In this document: positions 51,446-59,972 of the stretch, piece by piece
Layout of the letters: each line of letters starts with the position of its first letter
How positions within the stretch are numbered: the first letter of the stretch is position 1
Origin: Candidatus Uhrbacteria bacterium
Lineage (GTDB): Bacteria; Patescibacteriota; Patescibacteriia; UBA9934
Direction: 5' to 3'
NCBI GenBank assembly: GCA_003453595.1
Contig: DMOG01000026.1
Location: forward strand, 20,973-84,972
Length of the DNA stretch: 64,000 nucleotides
The notes under the pieces: generated by a model
Told to the model about the DNA's origin: nothing
What the model saw: the letters and a program-made list of their open reading frames with translations, nothing else
Databases searched by the model: none
Position numbers and translations under genes: made by a program

Positions 51446-52678
51446 TTATTTTGACTCATTTTTTCCAATAACTTCTTTATACTCCTCCATCATCTTTTGG
51501 TAATGATCTTGCGGATCGCATAATATTAAAGCTCTGTCTCGAGCTGACTCTGCGTATGATTCTGCGTGATCAGCACTTAGAACAAATGGTTTCATTTTCT
51601 CAATTAAACTTTCAACATCACCAGCAATAAATACCTCCCCACTAACTCCTGGCTCAACAATTTCTTTTAGTCCTCCCATATCTGACACAATCACAGGAGT
51701 CATGCGCGCCATTACCTCAACTGCCACCAAACCAAATGGTTCGTACCAAAGTGAGGGCACAACACAGACGCGGGCTTTGCTCATCAAATCCTCACGCTGC
51801 GCGCCTGACACAAAACCAACAAATTCGATGTTGCTCATGTTCTTTGACAATGCTCGCAGTTTTTTCTCATAAGGACCTGTGCCGGCAATTTTCAAATTTA
51901 CATTTGGAAAAGCCTTCATGGCTTTGATTAAAGTTTGCACACCTTTGTAATCTTCAAGCGCGCCAAGAAATAAAACAAAACCTTCATCTCGATATTTTGT
52001 GTATTCTGGCAAATCTGTAAATGGATACATGATTCGCATTTTTTCTTTTGCAAATCCCTGATCAACAAGCACATCTGACATAAACTGAGAGTTGGGGAAA
52101 AATCTATCAATTCTTTTTTGATAACTTCCCCACAGCCTGTGCCAAATAGTGATGGCTTCAAGAACAAATGTTGCTAAGTATGAGCCTTTGATGAACTTTG
52201 TACGCGCTGTTTGTAAAAGTCCAATATGATCAAGACTCATTGTAGTTGATAGGATCGGATTCCAAAGTGCATAATCTGCGCTTACCAATGCATAATCATG
52301 AACTGACATGACAACCGGAATATTGCGCTGCTGACACACCTTAAGAATCGACGGAGATATATGAGTGTAAAGATTATGAGCATGAACAATGTCTGGATTA
52401 AAAGCATCAACCAGTTTTTCAAATTTTCGTTTAGCTTCCCAAGACCACAATGCCCGACTAATTTGCTTTAATGCTTGATACAAATTTCGACTTCCCTGTT
52501 CAGTTTGAATCTCAGAGACAAAAAATCCATCCCAAGCACTGGGAAGATTTTTTGGATATTGCATAGAAAACGGTACAACCTGATGCCCGTCTTGCTCTTG
52601 CATATTCATAAGATCAAGCATGTAATGCTCTGCCCCGCGTCTTTTGTAAAAATATTTATGTGCGTGAATAATTCTCAT
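51446..52678 (-). CDS. glycosyltransferase family 4
   Basis: 410 residues. HKYFYKRRGAEHYMLDLM at the start; IVHAHNLYTHISPSIL; and in the C-terminal half FVLFLGALEDYKGVQTLIKAM and PSLWYEPFGLVAVEVMARM with the conserved EPFG...E. A canonical GT4. It starts 5 bp after the Wzy-like gene's stop, so it is likely in one operon with it. Confidence 0.93.
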   Translation of the reverse strand: MRIIHAHKYFYKRRGAEHYMLDLMNMQEQDGHQVVPFSMQYPKNLPSAWDGFFVSEIQTEQGSRNLYQALKQISRALWSWEAKRKFEKLVDAFNPDIVHAHNLYTHISPSILKVCQQRNIPVVMSVHDYALVSADYALWNPILSTTMSLDHIGLLQTARTKFIKGSYLATFVLEAITIWHRLWGSYQKRIDRFFPNSQFMSDVLVDQGFAKEKMRIMYPFTDLPEYTKYRDEGFVLFLGALEDYKGVQTLIKAMKAFPNVNLKIAGTGPYEKKLRALSKNMSNIEFVGFVSGAQREDLMSKARVCVVPSLWYEPFGLVAVEVMARMTPVIVSDMGGLKEIVEPGVSGEVFIAGDVESLIEKMKPFVLSADHAESYAESARDRALILCDPQDHYQKMMEEYKEVIGKNESK

Positions 52679-52683
52679 AAGAC

Positions 52684-54213
52684 TTATTCAATTAGATTCT
52701 CGCGCTCTGCTTGCACAAAAACAAGCGCAGTAAATACCCAAACATATGGAGCCAATGTGCGGACTTCTAAAAATGTTGCCAAGGACGCATTAAGTGCAAC
52801 TGCAATCATAGTAGCGGCCACTCCCAAGGCCAATGATCTGGTAAATACGCTTTTTGACTTACGCCAAGCTCTGATACACATTAAAAACAATGTTCCGTAC
52901 AAAATCAGATATAAAATAAGTCCAATAGTTCCTGACTCTCCCCACAAACTAAACCAGTTGTTGTCGATGTACCCGTCTGTTCCATAAACCCCAAAAGGCA
53001 AACCAAGTTTGTCATAAACAGTTGTATTTCCTAAAGCTGAAACTGCCCCACCGCCAAAAGTCGCCGGGCCATGACCAAACAAGAAAGCTGCTGGCACAAC
53101 TGTAATAATTGTTTGCACAATCCAATACATACGACCAAGCCCATAATACTCACCGCGCCAACGCTCATAGGAGAATGCTTCAAAAAAGCGTTCAATGATT
53201 GATTGATCACCCATATCCCACAGATTACTGACAATCAGTCCCGAAACTGCTAAGTATCCCAAAATAATAGCGATAGCTATTCCCACTGACCATAAAACGC
53301 GCTTATCCTTTTTTGCCCAAATTGAAATAAACAATGCCCCAAGAATAAATCCAAACCATGACGAGCGAGAATAAGTCATTGCCAAAACTGGAATCGATAC
53401 GCATAAAAGCAACACAAACCACGAACGATATTTTTGAATTTTTGGTTCGTATAAAAATGAAATCAAAAGCAACATGAAAAACGCCATGAATGTTCCGAGC
53501 TGATCATATCGACCAAGTGTTCCAAAAATTCGTTGCCCATGATCCCAAAACTGAACCACGCCCGATGTCAGCTCAATGTCGCCAAATGTATGTGCTTGAG
53601 ATGGGAGTAAAAAGCTATCAAGTGTTTCTCCAAAAAATACTTGTCCGACTCCAAGGAATACCTGCAAACCAACAATAATAAACAAAAGATACAAAAGCGT
53701 TTTCATCCACTGCTTTGATGGCTGTAAATAAATCGTTACAAAAAACAGCAACATGAACCGAATAATCTGACGAATGCCAAGAATCGCATAGGTTGCTGGC
53801 ACAAAATTAATTATGGCTGAGGCTAATAGAACAACAATAAAAAGCAAAAAAACAATGTCAATTGGTGACTGCCGCCATTTTATTTGTCCGCTGACTATTT
53901 TCCAAAATACAACAGCTACTAAAAGATAAACCAAGATCTCGGAAAAATAACGAGCATAAAGATAAACATCGTCAGAAATCCATTTCAAAAGAAAAGGTTC
54001 AAATGGAAGATAAACAAGGAGAAAGGCCAGCGACCAAGTTGGTCGAATAAAACTCATTACCAAAATAGCAATTCCAAAAACAACCGCGACAATTAACGAA
54101 GGTGAAAAAAAGATTGATCCAACTAAAGCTAAAAGCGAAACTCCAAAAAGCATGTACGCAGCAAAACGAGCGTACTTATCGCTAGCAAGATAAATTGCAT
54201 GCAAATTTATCAT
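52684..54213 (-). CDS. O-antigen polymerase/ligase-like (Wzy/WaaL) membrane protein
   Basis: 509 residues from the ATG at 54213 (MINLHAIYLASDKYARF), with 11-12 hydrophobic helices and one large loop (about 345-405) that carries RWRGEYYGLGRMYW and FLFGHGPATFGGG, the usual place of the catalytic loop in Wzy_C/O-antigen ligases. It polymerises or attaches glycan units on the outer face of the membrane. Paired with the GT4 gene at 51446. Confidence 0.85.
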   Translation of the reverse strand: MINLHAIYLASDKYARFAAYMLFGVSLLALVGSIFFSPSLIVAVVFGIAILVMSFIRPTWSLAFLLVYLPFEPFLLKWISDDVYLYARYFSEILVYLLVAVVFWKIVSGQIKWRQSPIDIVFLLFIVVLLASAIINFVPATYAILGIRQIIRFMLLFFVTIYLQPSKQWMKTLLYLLFIIVGLQVFLGVGQVFFGETLDSFLLPSQAHTFGDIELTSGVVQFWDHGQRIFGTLGRYDQLGTFMAFFMLLLISFLYEPKIQKYRSWFVLLLCVSIPVLAMTYSRSSWFGFILGALFISIWAKKDKRVLWSVGIAIAIILGYLAVSGLIVSNLWDMGDQSIIERFFEAFSYERWRGEYYGLGRMYWIVQTIITVVPAAFLFGHGPATFGGGAVSALGNTTVYDKLGLPFGVYGTDGYIDNNWFSLWGESGTIGLILYLILYGTLFLMCIRAWRKSKSVFTRSLALGVAATMIAVALNASLATFLEVRTLAPYVWVFTALVFVQAERENLIE

Positions 54214-54450
54214 TGAGTTTATTATATCGCAGAAGGAGGGAAGAAAAAAGTTTAAAGTCAAAAGAGGATCATATATCCCCCATTTCGACCGGAGGGAGAA
54301 ATCTTCTCACTTTGATCTGATCCGAGAAGATCCCCGGCGGAGCCTGGCCAGGCCTGTCCGGCTCCGCCTGGTCTCTGCGATGGCGTCGAGATGGAAGTGA
54401 ATGTTGATATGAGCATGAGGTGAGTTAATACACAAGAAAATATAAACGAA
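54214..54450. other. intergenic stretch between the Wzy-like gene and cassette 5
   Basis: No ORF worth calling. It contains a diverged relative of the 14930-15300 repeat block (CCCCCATTTCGACCGGAGGG, AAATCTTCTCAC, TCCGAGAAGATC) and an internal GC-rich palindrome (GGCGGAGCCTGGCC...CCGGCTCCGCC, near 54334-54369). Confidence 0.55.
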
Positions 54451-54485
54451 ACGCCCCCCGAAGCACGAAGCTGGGGGGGGGGCGT
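54451..54485 (-). terminator. terminator of cassette 5
   Basis: ACGCCCCCC (54451-54459) with GGGGGGCGT (54477-54485) and an inner AGC-ACGA-AGCT segment. It lies about 40 bp after the stop at 54526 on the minus strand. Confidence 0.7.
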
Positions 54486-54525
54486 GAGCGGCCGAGTAGG
54501 CCGCTAGAGAAATTGGAACTTGAGA

Positions 54526-55761
54526 CTACGGGCAAACATCCATCATGTAGAGGATGTAGCCGGTGCCGGCCTCGTCCTCGTCGATGAAGGCGTCGCCGTC
54601 GACCTGGGTCACCCGCAGGTCGAGCCAGAGCACCGTGCCGTCCGTGAGGACGACGAAGGGGGTGCTGTCGAGGTTCCACGCCGTGATGGCGTAGGTCTGG
54701 TCGAGGCCGTCGCCGTCTGCGTCGCTGTCCCAGGTCACCAGACCTTCGCAGGCCGTGGGATCAGTCCAGCAGGCGCCATCACTCTGGCCGATGCCCATCT
54801 GGGTCACCTCGGCCGAGGTATAGCTGACGATAGAGCCGTCGATCTCCATGAAATACGACAGGTCGCCGTAGATCGTGAAGGTTGTGGTGTAGTCGCAGTT
54901 GTCCACGACCTCCACGGTGACCTCGCAGGTGGTCTCGTCGACCGCACCATCGCAGTTGTTGTCCACGCCGTCGTCACAGACCTCGACTGACCCGGGGTGC
55001 GCGAGCGCACGCGTGTCGTCGCAGTCCGTGCTCACGACGAAGCCGTCGCTGTCCGCGTCCACTGGCTCGAGGCCAGTGTCCGTGTCCGCGTCGGTGTCAG
55101 AGTCAGCGTCCGCATCGGCATCGCTGTCCGCGTCAGCATCGGCATCTGCGTCGGCGTCGGCGTCGGCATCCGTGTCGGTGTCTGTGTCGCTGTCCGCGTC
55201 CGTGTCGGCATCGGCTTCGCCGGTGTCGTCCAGACCCGTGTCATCGAGTCCAGTGTCACAGGCGGTGTCGCCAGTGTCACAGACATCGGTGTCGGCATCG
55301 GAGTCGGCGTCAGCGTCTGCGTCGGCATCAGCGTCCGCATCAGCGTCCGCGTCAGCATCGGAGTCGGAGTCGGCGTCAGCATCGGCATCCGTGTCGCTGT
55401 CTGCGTCGGCATCGGAATCGCTGTCTGCGTCGGCATCGGAATCGCTGTCCGCATCAGCGTCGGCATCCGCGTCAGCGTCAGCGTCGGCATCGCTATCGGC
55501 GTCCGTGTCGGCATCCGTGTCGCTGTCCGCATCCGCGTCCGCATCGGCATCGGCATCCGCATCGGCATCGCTGTCCGCGTCAGCGTCAGCGTCCGTATCC
55601 GCGTCGGCATCGGCGTCCGTGTCGGAGTCGGCCTCTTCGGGGTTGCCAGCCTTGAGCTCGCGCTCTTTGCTGGCGGCCTGCTCGAGGCCGGTGTCGTTGT
55701 TCTGCGTGAAGCAGCCGCCCAACAGGACGGCCGCAAGGACGAGGGTAGCCAGCTTTCGCAT
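54526..55761 (-). CDS. Asp-Ala-repeat lipoprotein with MopE-like motif, G+C-rich (cassette 5)
   Basis: 411 residues from the ATG at 55761 (AAGGAGACTGCC upstream). Signal peptide with lipobox LLGGC (Cys17). Residues about 44-230 are Asp-Ala, Asp-Thr and Asp-Ser dipeptides, interrupted by a short Cys-containing island ([17 protein letters not shown]). About 231-279 is a MopE-like metal-binding repeat ([30 protein letters not shown]). A C-terminal domain (280-411) with Cys residues follows. The pattern is common in Myxococcota-like surface lipoproteins. The acidic run probably spans a surface layer and binds calcium (inference). Codon use is G+C-rich, unlike neighbours. Confidence 0.8.
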   Translation of the reverse strand: MRKLATLVLAAVLLGGCFTQNNDTGLEQAASKERELKAGNPEEADSDTDADADADTDADADADSDADADADADADADADSDTDADTDADSDADADADADADADADSDSDADADSDSDADADSDTDADADADSDSDADADADADADADADADADSDADTDVCDTGDTACDTGLDDTGLDDTGEADADTDADSDTDTDTDADADADADADADADSDADADADSDTDADTDTGLEPVDADSDGFVVSTDCDDTRALAHPGSVEVCDDGVDNNCDGAVDETTCEVTVEVVDNCDYTTTFTIYGDLSYFMEIDGSIVSYTSAEVTQMGIGQSDGACWTDPTACEGLVTWDSDADGDGLDQTYAITAWNLDSTPFVVLTDGTVLWLDLRVTQVDGDAFIDEDEAGTGYILYMMDVCP

Positions 55762-55882
55762 GGCAGTCTCCTTGTGTTGTGTCCTGTTGTTGCATGTCGG
55801 CCATAACAACAGAACGGGTGAAGGAACTTTTGGCCTTATGGGAAGATTGATTCCTCTACATAAAGCCAAAAATCAACCCTGG

Positions 55883-55911
55883 TTTTTATCAAAAAAAGCC
55901 CATTTTGTCAA
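55883..55911 (-). promoter_or_regulatory. promoter of cassette 5
   Basis: On the minus strand TTGACA (55906-55911), 17 bp, TAAAAA (55883-55888). The -35 context GCTTGACAAAATGG resembles 5015 and 16225. About 120 bp of leader precedes the ATG at 55761. Confidence 0.6.
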
Positions 55912-55965
55912 GCAATTTGGGTGATAAATAAAAAAAACTGGTGTTTTAACGGTAAAAGCACAAAA

Positions 55966-56015
55966 CCCCACCCTTACGCTCTCAACGGGAGTTCCCGGAG
56001 AACGAGAAGGTGGGG
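55966..56015 (-). terminator. terminator-like hairpin of cassette 6
   Basis: CCCCACC (55966-55972) with GGTGGGG (56009-56015), an inner CTCTC...GAGAA pairing, and GGGA-GT-TCCC at the tip. It lies 13 bp after the stop at 56028 on the minus strand and is followed by TTTTGTGCTTTT. Confidence 0.65.
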
Positions 56016-56027
56016 CCTAAGCAAATA

Positions 56028-57434
56028 CTAGGGAACGAGTTCGTAGACCCCGAAATGCGTGAACCTAAGGTCCTGTTCATCTGCGCCAGAACTGCCCCTG
56101 GCACAAATATAAATCGTCGCCTCTGTGTCTGTAGCTTCGAAAACCTCACCTATAAAAGCTTCACTACCCGCGAAGAGGGTGTGATACCCAAACAAATCCG
56201 AAGAACCTACGGTTAGGTAGCCGTCCATATCATCCTGATCCAGGAACTTGATAGCTGTATAGCCAGTAACACTCGTGTTCGCGGCCACAGCTACGAAACC
56301 ATAGTCCTGACCAACCGTGAGACCACTTACCACAGCTCCTGCAATCCACCCATCCATGATCACCACCCCGGTGTTTTCAGGAAACTCCAGCACTTCAAGT
56401 GCTCCTGAGTAGATCGACGAAAAGATGTGGGTGCTTACTGGCGCTGACAGACCATCTGAATTTTCCCAAAGGGACGATCCGCTTTCAAAGGTCGAGAGCT
56501 GGTCTCGATCAACCTCAAGGATCAAGTTGTCGCCATATGCGGTCCATGTGCCGTACAGCGACGAAACAAATGTCTGGCCATCGCGGCCATCGCGGCCATC
56601 GCAATCTTCATCCCAGGCAGTTACAACTTCGTCAGTTGCTCCAGGGTTGAAGTCTGCCCGCGTGTCGTCGCAGTCGGTGCTGTCAGCCGTGTACCCGGAC
56701 GGGACAGTGCAGGCGTAGGCATAGACCGTGAGGTCGCCGTAGCTGTCCGCGTCAGCGTCCTGGTACCAAACCAAGGCGTCGATCGCGTCGTCCTCATCAA
56801 TCAACCCGTCGCAGTCGTTGTCCACGCTATCGCAGATCTCCTCGACACCAGGATTGATCCCTGGATCGCTGTCGTCGCAGTCATCGACCTCAGCGTAATG
56901 GCCGTCGCCATCCGCGTCGGTGTAGGCCACTCCGGTGTCGCCGGTATCGACATCGGTGTCGGAGTCGGTGTCGGAGTCGGTGTCGGAGTCGGTGTCGGAG
57001 TCGGTGTCGGAGTCGGTGTCGGCGTCAGCATCCGCATCGGCGTCAGCATCCGCATCGGCGTCCGCGTCAGCGTCAGCATCCGCGTCGCTATCCGAATCTG
57101 CGTCGGCATCTGCGTCAGCGTCCGCATCAGCATCGCTGTCCGCGTCGGCGTCAGCGTCGGCGTCCGCGTCGGAGTCGGAATCCGCATCAGCGTCCGCATC
57201 CGCGTCGCTGTCCGAGTCTGTGTCAGCGTCGGTGTCCGAATCGGTGTCCGAATCTGTGTCGGCATCGGTGTCACTGTCCGCGTCAGTATCGGCGTCTGTG
57301 TCGGTATCCGAATCACTGTCCGCGTCAGTATCGGCGTCTGTGTCAGTGATTTTGTCGATACCCGGATCCCACGGAGGGGCCGGGGGCAGACAGGCTGTTG
57401 AAACGAGCAGAGCCAAAATCAGGATGTTGCGCAT
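56028..57434 (-). CDS. Asp-rich-repeat lipoprotein with MopE-like motifs, G+C-rich (cassette 6)
   Basis: 468 residues from the ATG at 57434 (AAGGAGGATCCC upstream); the frame open to 57584 is rejected. Signal peptide with lipobox VSTAC (Cys15). About 30-165: Asp-Thr, Asp-Ala and Asp-Ser dipeptides. About 171-215: a MopE-like repeat ([32 protein letters not shown]). About 220-280: a second, looser copy ([26 protein letters not shown]). About 285-468: a jelly-roll-like C-terminal domain of unknown family, less G+C-rich than the rest. Own promoter at 57501. Related in plan to 54526 and 15397. Confidence 0.8.
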   Translation of the reverse strand: MRNILILALLVSTACLPPAPPWDPGIDKITDTDADTDADSDSDTDTDADTDADSDTDADTDSDTDSDTDADTDSDSDADADADADSDSDADADADADADSDADADADADADADSDSDADADADADADADADADADADADTDSDTDSDTDSDTDSDTDSDTDVDTGDTGVAYTDADGDGHYAEVDDCDDSDPGINPGVEEICDSVDNDCDGLIDEDDAIDALVWYQDADADSYGDLTVYAYACTVPSGYTADSTDCDDTRADFNPGATDEVVTAWDEDCDGRDGRDGQTFVSSLYGTWTAYGDNLILEVDRDQLSTFESGSSLWENSDGLSAPVSTHIFSSIYSGALEVLEFPENTGVVIMDGWIAGAVVSGLTVGQDYGFVAVAANTSVTGYTAIKFLDQDDMDGYLTVGSSDLFGYHTLFAGSEAFIGEVFEATDTEATIYICARGSSGADEQDLRFTHFGVYELVP

Positions 57435-57500
57435 GGGATCCTCCTTAGCGCTATAAGAAAGGGCTGGCGTACTGAACCCAAAATAGGCACAGAACGCTCT

Positions 57501-57529
57501 AAGATAGATCATAACAGGGTTTTTGTAAA
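57501..57529 (-). promoter_or_regulatory. promoter of cassette 6
   Basis: On the minus strand TTTACA (57524-57529), 17 bp, TATCTT (57501-57506). About 65 bp of leader. It is divergent from the rpmE promoter. Confidence 0.6.
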
Positions 57530-57566
57530 CCCGAAACCCACAAAACCCACAAAACCCACAACTTCT

Positions 57567-57595
57567 TTGACAATTTTTTCCCAAAATGCTAGCAT
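57567..57595 (+). promoter_or_regulatory. promoter of rpmE
   Basis: TTGACA (57567-57572), 17 bp, TAGCAT (57590-57595), 20 bp before the ATG at 57615. Confidence 0.72.
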
Positions 57596-57614
57596 ACTGG
57601 CGTTAAAACAGACT

Positions 57615-57911
57615 ATGAAAAAGGATATCCACCCAACCTATAATAAAACCGCAACAGTTACTTGCGCCTGCGGAAACACCATGACTATTGGTTCGACTGC
57701 CAAATCACTACAAGTTGAGCTTTGTTCATTGTGCCATCCATTTTATACAGGAAAACAAAAAATTGTTGACACTGCTCGACGAGTTGAAAAATTCCAAGCT
57801 CGAGAGGGTCTAAAATCTGAAGCAGTCCTAACCCATGTAGAAAAGGAAGCGAAGAAAGCACAACGAGCCAAAAAGAAGGCAGATAAAAAATTGAAGTCAA
57901 CAGAAGCGTAA
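57615..57911 (+). CDS. rpmE: 50S ribosomal protein L31, zinc-binding form with extended tail
   Basis: 98 residues from the ATG at 57615 (the frame is open to 57567). [20 protein letters not shown] and [15 protein letters not shown] show the two CxC/CxxC pairs of zinc-type L31 (residues about 16-40). After residue 60 a Lys/Ala/Glu-rich tail ([19 protein letters not shown]) extends it beyond the usual 70 residues, as in other Patescibacteria. It has its own promoter and terminator. Confidence 0.95.
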   Translation: MKKDIHPTYNKTATVTCACGNTMTIGSTAKSLQVELCSLCHPFYTGKQKIVDTARRVEKFQAREGLKSEAVLTHVEKEAKKAQRAKKKADKKLKSTEA

Positions 57912-57918
57912 AAAAGAA

Positions 57919-57950
57919 AAAAACACTCAAACTTTGATTTGAGTGTTTTT
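57919..57950 (+). terminator. terminator of rpmE
   Basis: AAAAACACTCAAA and TTTGAGTGTTTTT around a 6-base loop, with a T-run, 8 bp after the stop. Confidence 0.88.
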
Positions 57951-57982
57951 TATTTATCTCTTGTCAGGTAAAATACAAACAT

Positions 57983-59053
57983 ATGAATGTAAAACCAGTT
58001 TTAGACAAATACACGCAATTAGTGGCATCGCTCGAATCCCAACTCGCTGACTCGGATATTATTAGCAATCTCAAAAAACTAGAAGAAGTCAATCGAGCAT
58101 ATATGCTGGCCAAAGAAATACTTGGACACGCACAAAAACTAAACCACGCCTATCGCAGTCTAAAGCAAGCGCAAGAAGCTCTGGAAGATCCAGATGAAGA
58201 CATGCGCGCGCTGGCTCAAACAGAAATCGATGAACTTAATACAAATATTCCAGAACTTGAGCTTGCACTTGAACTAGCACTTATCCCAAGAGACCCAACT
58301 GATGACAATGATGCAATTGTGGAAATCCGTGCCGGTGCTGGTGGCGATGAAGCTGGACTATTTGCTGCTGAATTATTTCGAATGTATACCAGATTTGCAG
58401 AACTACAAAATAGAAAAACTGATGTTATATCACAAAATCAAAATGACCTTGGTGGATTTAAGGAAGTTATTTTTGAAGTTAAGGGTGTTGGGTCATATGG
58501 GGACATGAAGTATGAATCAGGCGTTCATCGCGTACAAAGAGTTCCTGAAACAGAAAAACAAGGTCGGGTGCACACTTCCACGATTACTGTAGCGGTTCTG
58601 CCAAAAATTGAAGAAACAGAATTCCATTTGGATCCAAAAGAACTTAATATTCAAACTACAACTGCACAGGGTGCTGGCGGACAGCATGTTAACAAAACAG
58701 AATCTGCAATTCGCATGACCCACATTCCAACTGGCATTCAGGTTTATTCACAGAGCGAACGATCACAACATCAAAACAAGGACAAAGCCATGGAAATTAT
58801 GCGAGCGCGAGTTTTTGCCTATGAGCAAGAAAAAAAACAAGCCGAACTTTCCAAAGAACGCATTAGCCAAATTGGAACTGGAGATCGCAGTGAAAAAATC
58901 CGCACATACAATTTTCCACAAGACAGAATCACTGATCATCGTGTTAAAGAGTCATGGCATAATCTCCCAATAATTCTTGATGGTGAAATTGGAGGGATCA
59001 TTAACACACTAAAACTAGCTGACAGAAATATTGAAAACGCCCTTGAAGATTAA
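57983..59053 (+). CDS. prfA: peptide chain release factor 1
   Basis: 356 residues. The helical N-terminal domain, the codon-reading PxT motif (QRVPETEKQ, about 185), and the catalytic GGQ in QGAGGQHVNKTESAI (about 230) are intact. It recognises UAA and UAG stop codons and hydrolyses peptidyl-tRNA. The C-terminal RIRTYNFPQDR-type segment is present as IRTYNFPQDRITDHR. The next gene, prmC, methylates this GGQ glutamine. Confidence 0.97.
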   Translation: MNVKPVLDKYTQLVASLESQLADSDIISNLKKLEEVNRAYMLAKEILGHAQKLNHAYRSLKQAQEALEDPDEDMRALAQTEIDELNTNIPELELALELALIPRDPTDDNDAIVEIRAGAGGDEAGLFAAELFRMYTRFAELQNRKTDVISQNQNDLGGFKEVIFEVKGVGSYGDMKYESGVHRVQRVPETEKQGRVHTSTITVAVLPKIEETEFHLDPKELNIQTTTAQGAGGQHVNKTESAIRMTHIPTGIQVYSQSERSQHQNKDKAMEIMRARVFAYEQEKKQAELSKERISQIGTGDRSEKIRTYNFPQDRITDHRVKESWHNLPIILDGEIGGIINTLKLADRNIENALED

Positions 59054-59060
59054 TACTTTC

Positions 59061-59939
59061 ATGACCATTCTTGAGGCTCTAAATTGGGGCCAAAAACAAT
59101 TGAGAGAAACTGCTGCGGAAAAACGCATAATGCAAGCCAACCCAATGCTGGACGCTCAACTTTTGCTTGCAGCCTGTTTGCAAAAGCCAACATCTTTTCT
59201 TTTCGCTAATGGCGAGGAAGAGCTTTTAGTAAATCAAATTAACGACTATCAAAGAATGATTGAGCGACGCAAGCGTCATGAACCAATCGCACATATCCAG
59301 CAATATAAAGAATTTTTTGGCAGAGATTTTTATGTAAATCGCTTTGTTCTTACTCCTCGTCCAGAAACTGAATCAATAATCGAACAGGCCTTGGAACTTA
59401 TCACGCCCAACTCAACTATCATCGATGTGGGAACAGGCTCAGGCGCAATTGCCGTGACCTTGGCAATACACACACAACAGCCTGTTATTGCGATCGACAT
59501 TGATCTGCAAGCACTTTGCATTGCCAAAACAAATGCTCAAGCTCACGGAGTTGATCATCTTCTTTCTTTTTTACACGGATCCATTCTTGATCCTTATTTG
59601 CAAAAAAATATTCACGAATCTGGTCATGGAATAATTATCGCCAATCTTCCCTATCTCACACCATTACAATGGGAGTTGGCTGACCCTGATGTTAAAGAAT
59701 ACGAACCAAAGCACGCTCTTGTCGGCGGAATCGATGGCCTTGAATTATACGACAAACTTTTGCAACAAATCCAAAACAATAGAAATCACCTCCCTACTAA
59801 CCTTGACATTCTTCTAGAAATCGATCCTGGCCAAAACAAAACAATCCATTCCCTAATCAAAGAACACTTCCCACAAGCATCAATCGAAATACTAAACGAC
59901 ATCAACCGCCAGCCTCGGATAGTAAAAATAAAAATATAA
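59061..59939 (+). CDS. prmC: release factor glutamine methyltransferase
   Basis: 292 residues from the ATG at 59061, 7 bp after prfA; an overlapping TTG start at 59031 is also possible. The N-terminal helical domain (LNWGQKQLRETAAEKR), the FYVNRFVLTPRPETE segment, SAM-binding VGTGSGAIAVTLAI, and the catalytic ANLPYLTP are visible. The last is the NPPY motif with the second residue Leu. It methylates Gln of GGQ in release factors. Confidence 0.93.
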   Translation: MTILEALNWGQKQLRETAAEKRIMQANPMLDAQLLLAACLQKPTSFLFANGEEELLVNQINDYQRMIERRKRHEPIAHIQQYKEFFGRDFYVNRFVLTPRPETESIIEQALELITPNSTIIDVGTGSGAIAVTLAIHTQQPVIAIDIDLQALCIAKTNAQAHGVDHLLSFLHGSILDPYLQKNIHESGHGIIIANLPYLTPLQWELADPDVKEYEPKHALVGGIDGLELYDKLLQQIQNNRNHLPTNLDILLEIDPGQNKTIHSLIKEHFPQASIEILNDINRQPRIVKIKI

Positions 59940-59969
59940 AAGACCTCCGCAAAATAACGGGGGTCTTTT
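59938..59969. terminator. bidirectional terminator between prmC and the DUF3048 gene
   Basis: AAAAGACCTCCG (59938-59949) and CGGGGGTCTTTT (59958-59969) form a stem with one G-U pair. It serves converging genes. Confidence 0.82.
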
Positions 59970-59972
59970 AAA

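Noticed and set aside
54899..57456. Long plus-strand ORFs rich in Ser-Ala or Gly-Val opposite the Asp-Ala repeats
   Set aside because: They are antisense readings of hexanucleotide repeats (GCGTCG-type) and arise automatically; the minus strand has signal peptides, ribosome-binding sites and terminators.
5015..57529. The G+C-rich islands as assembly chimeras
   Set aside because: Six short units in three places, each flanked by the same AT-rich promoters and repeats, are hard to explain by misassembly; long-read support is still needed.
57983..59053. PET in place of PAT in RF1
   Set aside because: PxT with Glu is common among bacterial RF1 proteins and is not unusual.
59061..59939. NLPY in place of NPPY in PrmC
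   Set aside because: A single Leu change at this place does not exclude activity and may be lineage-typical; the other motifs are intact.
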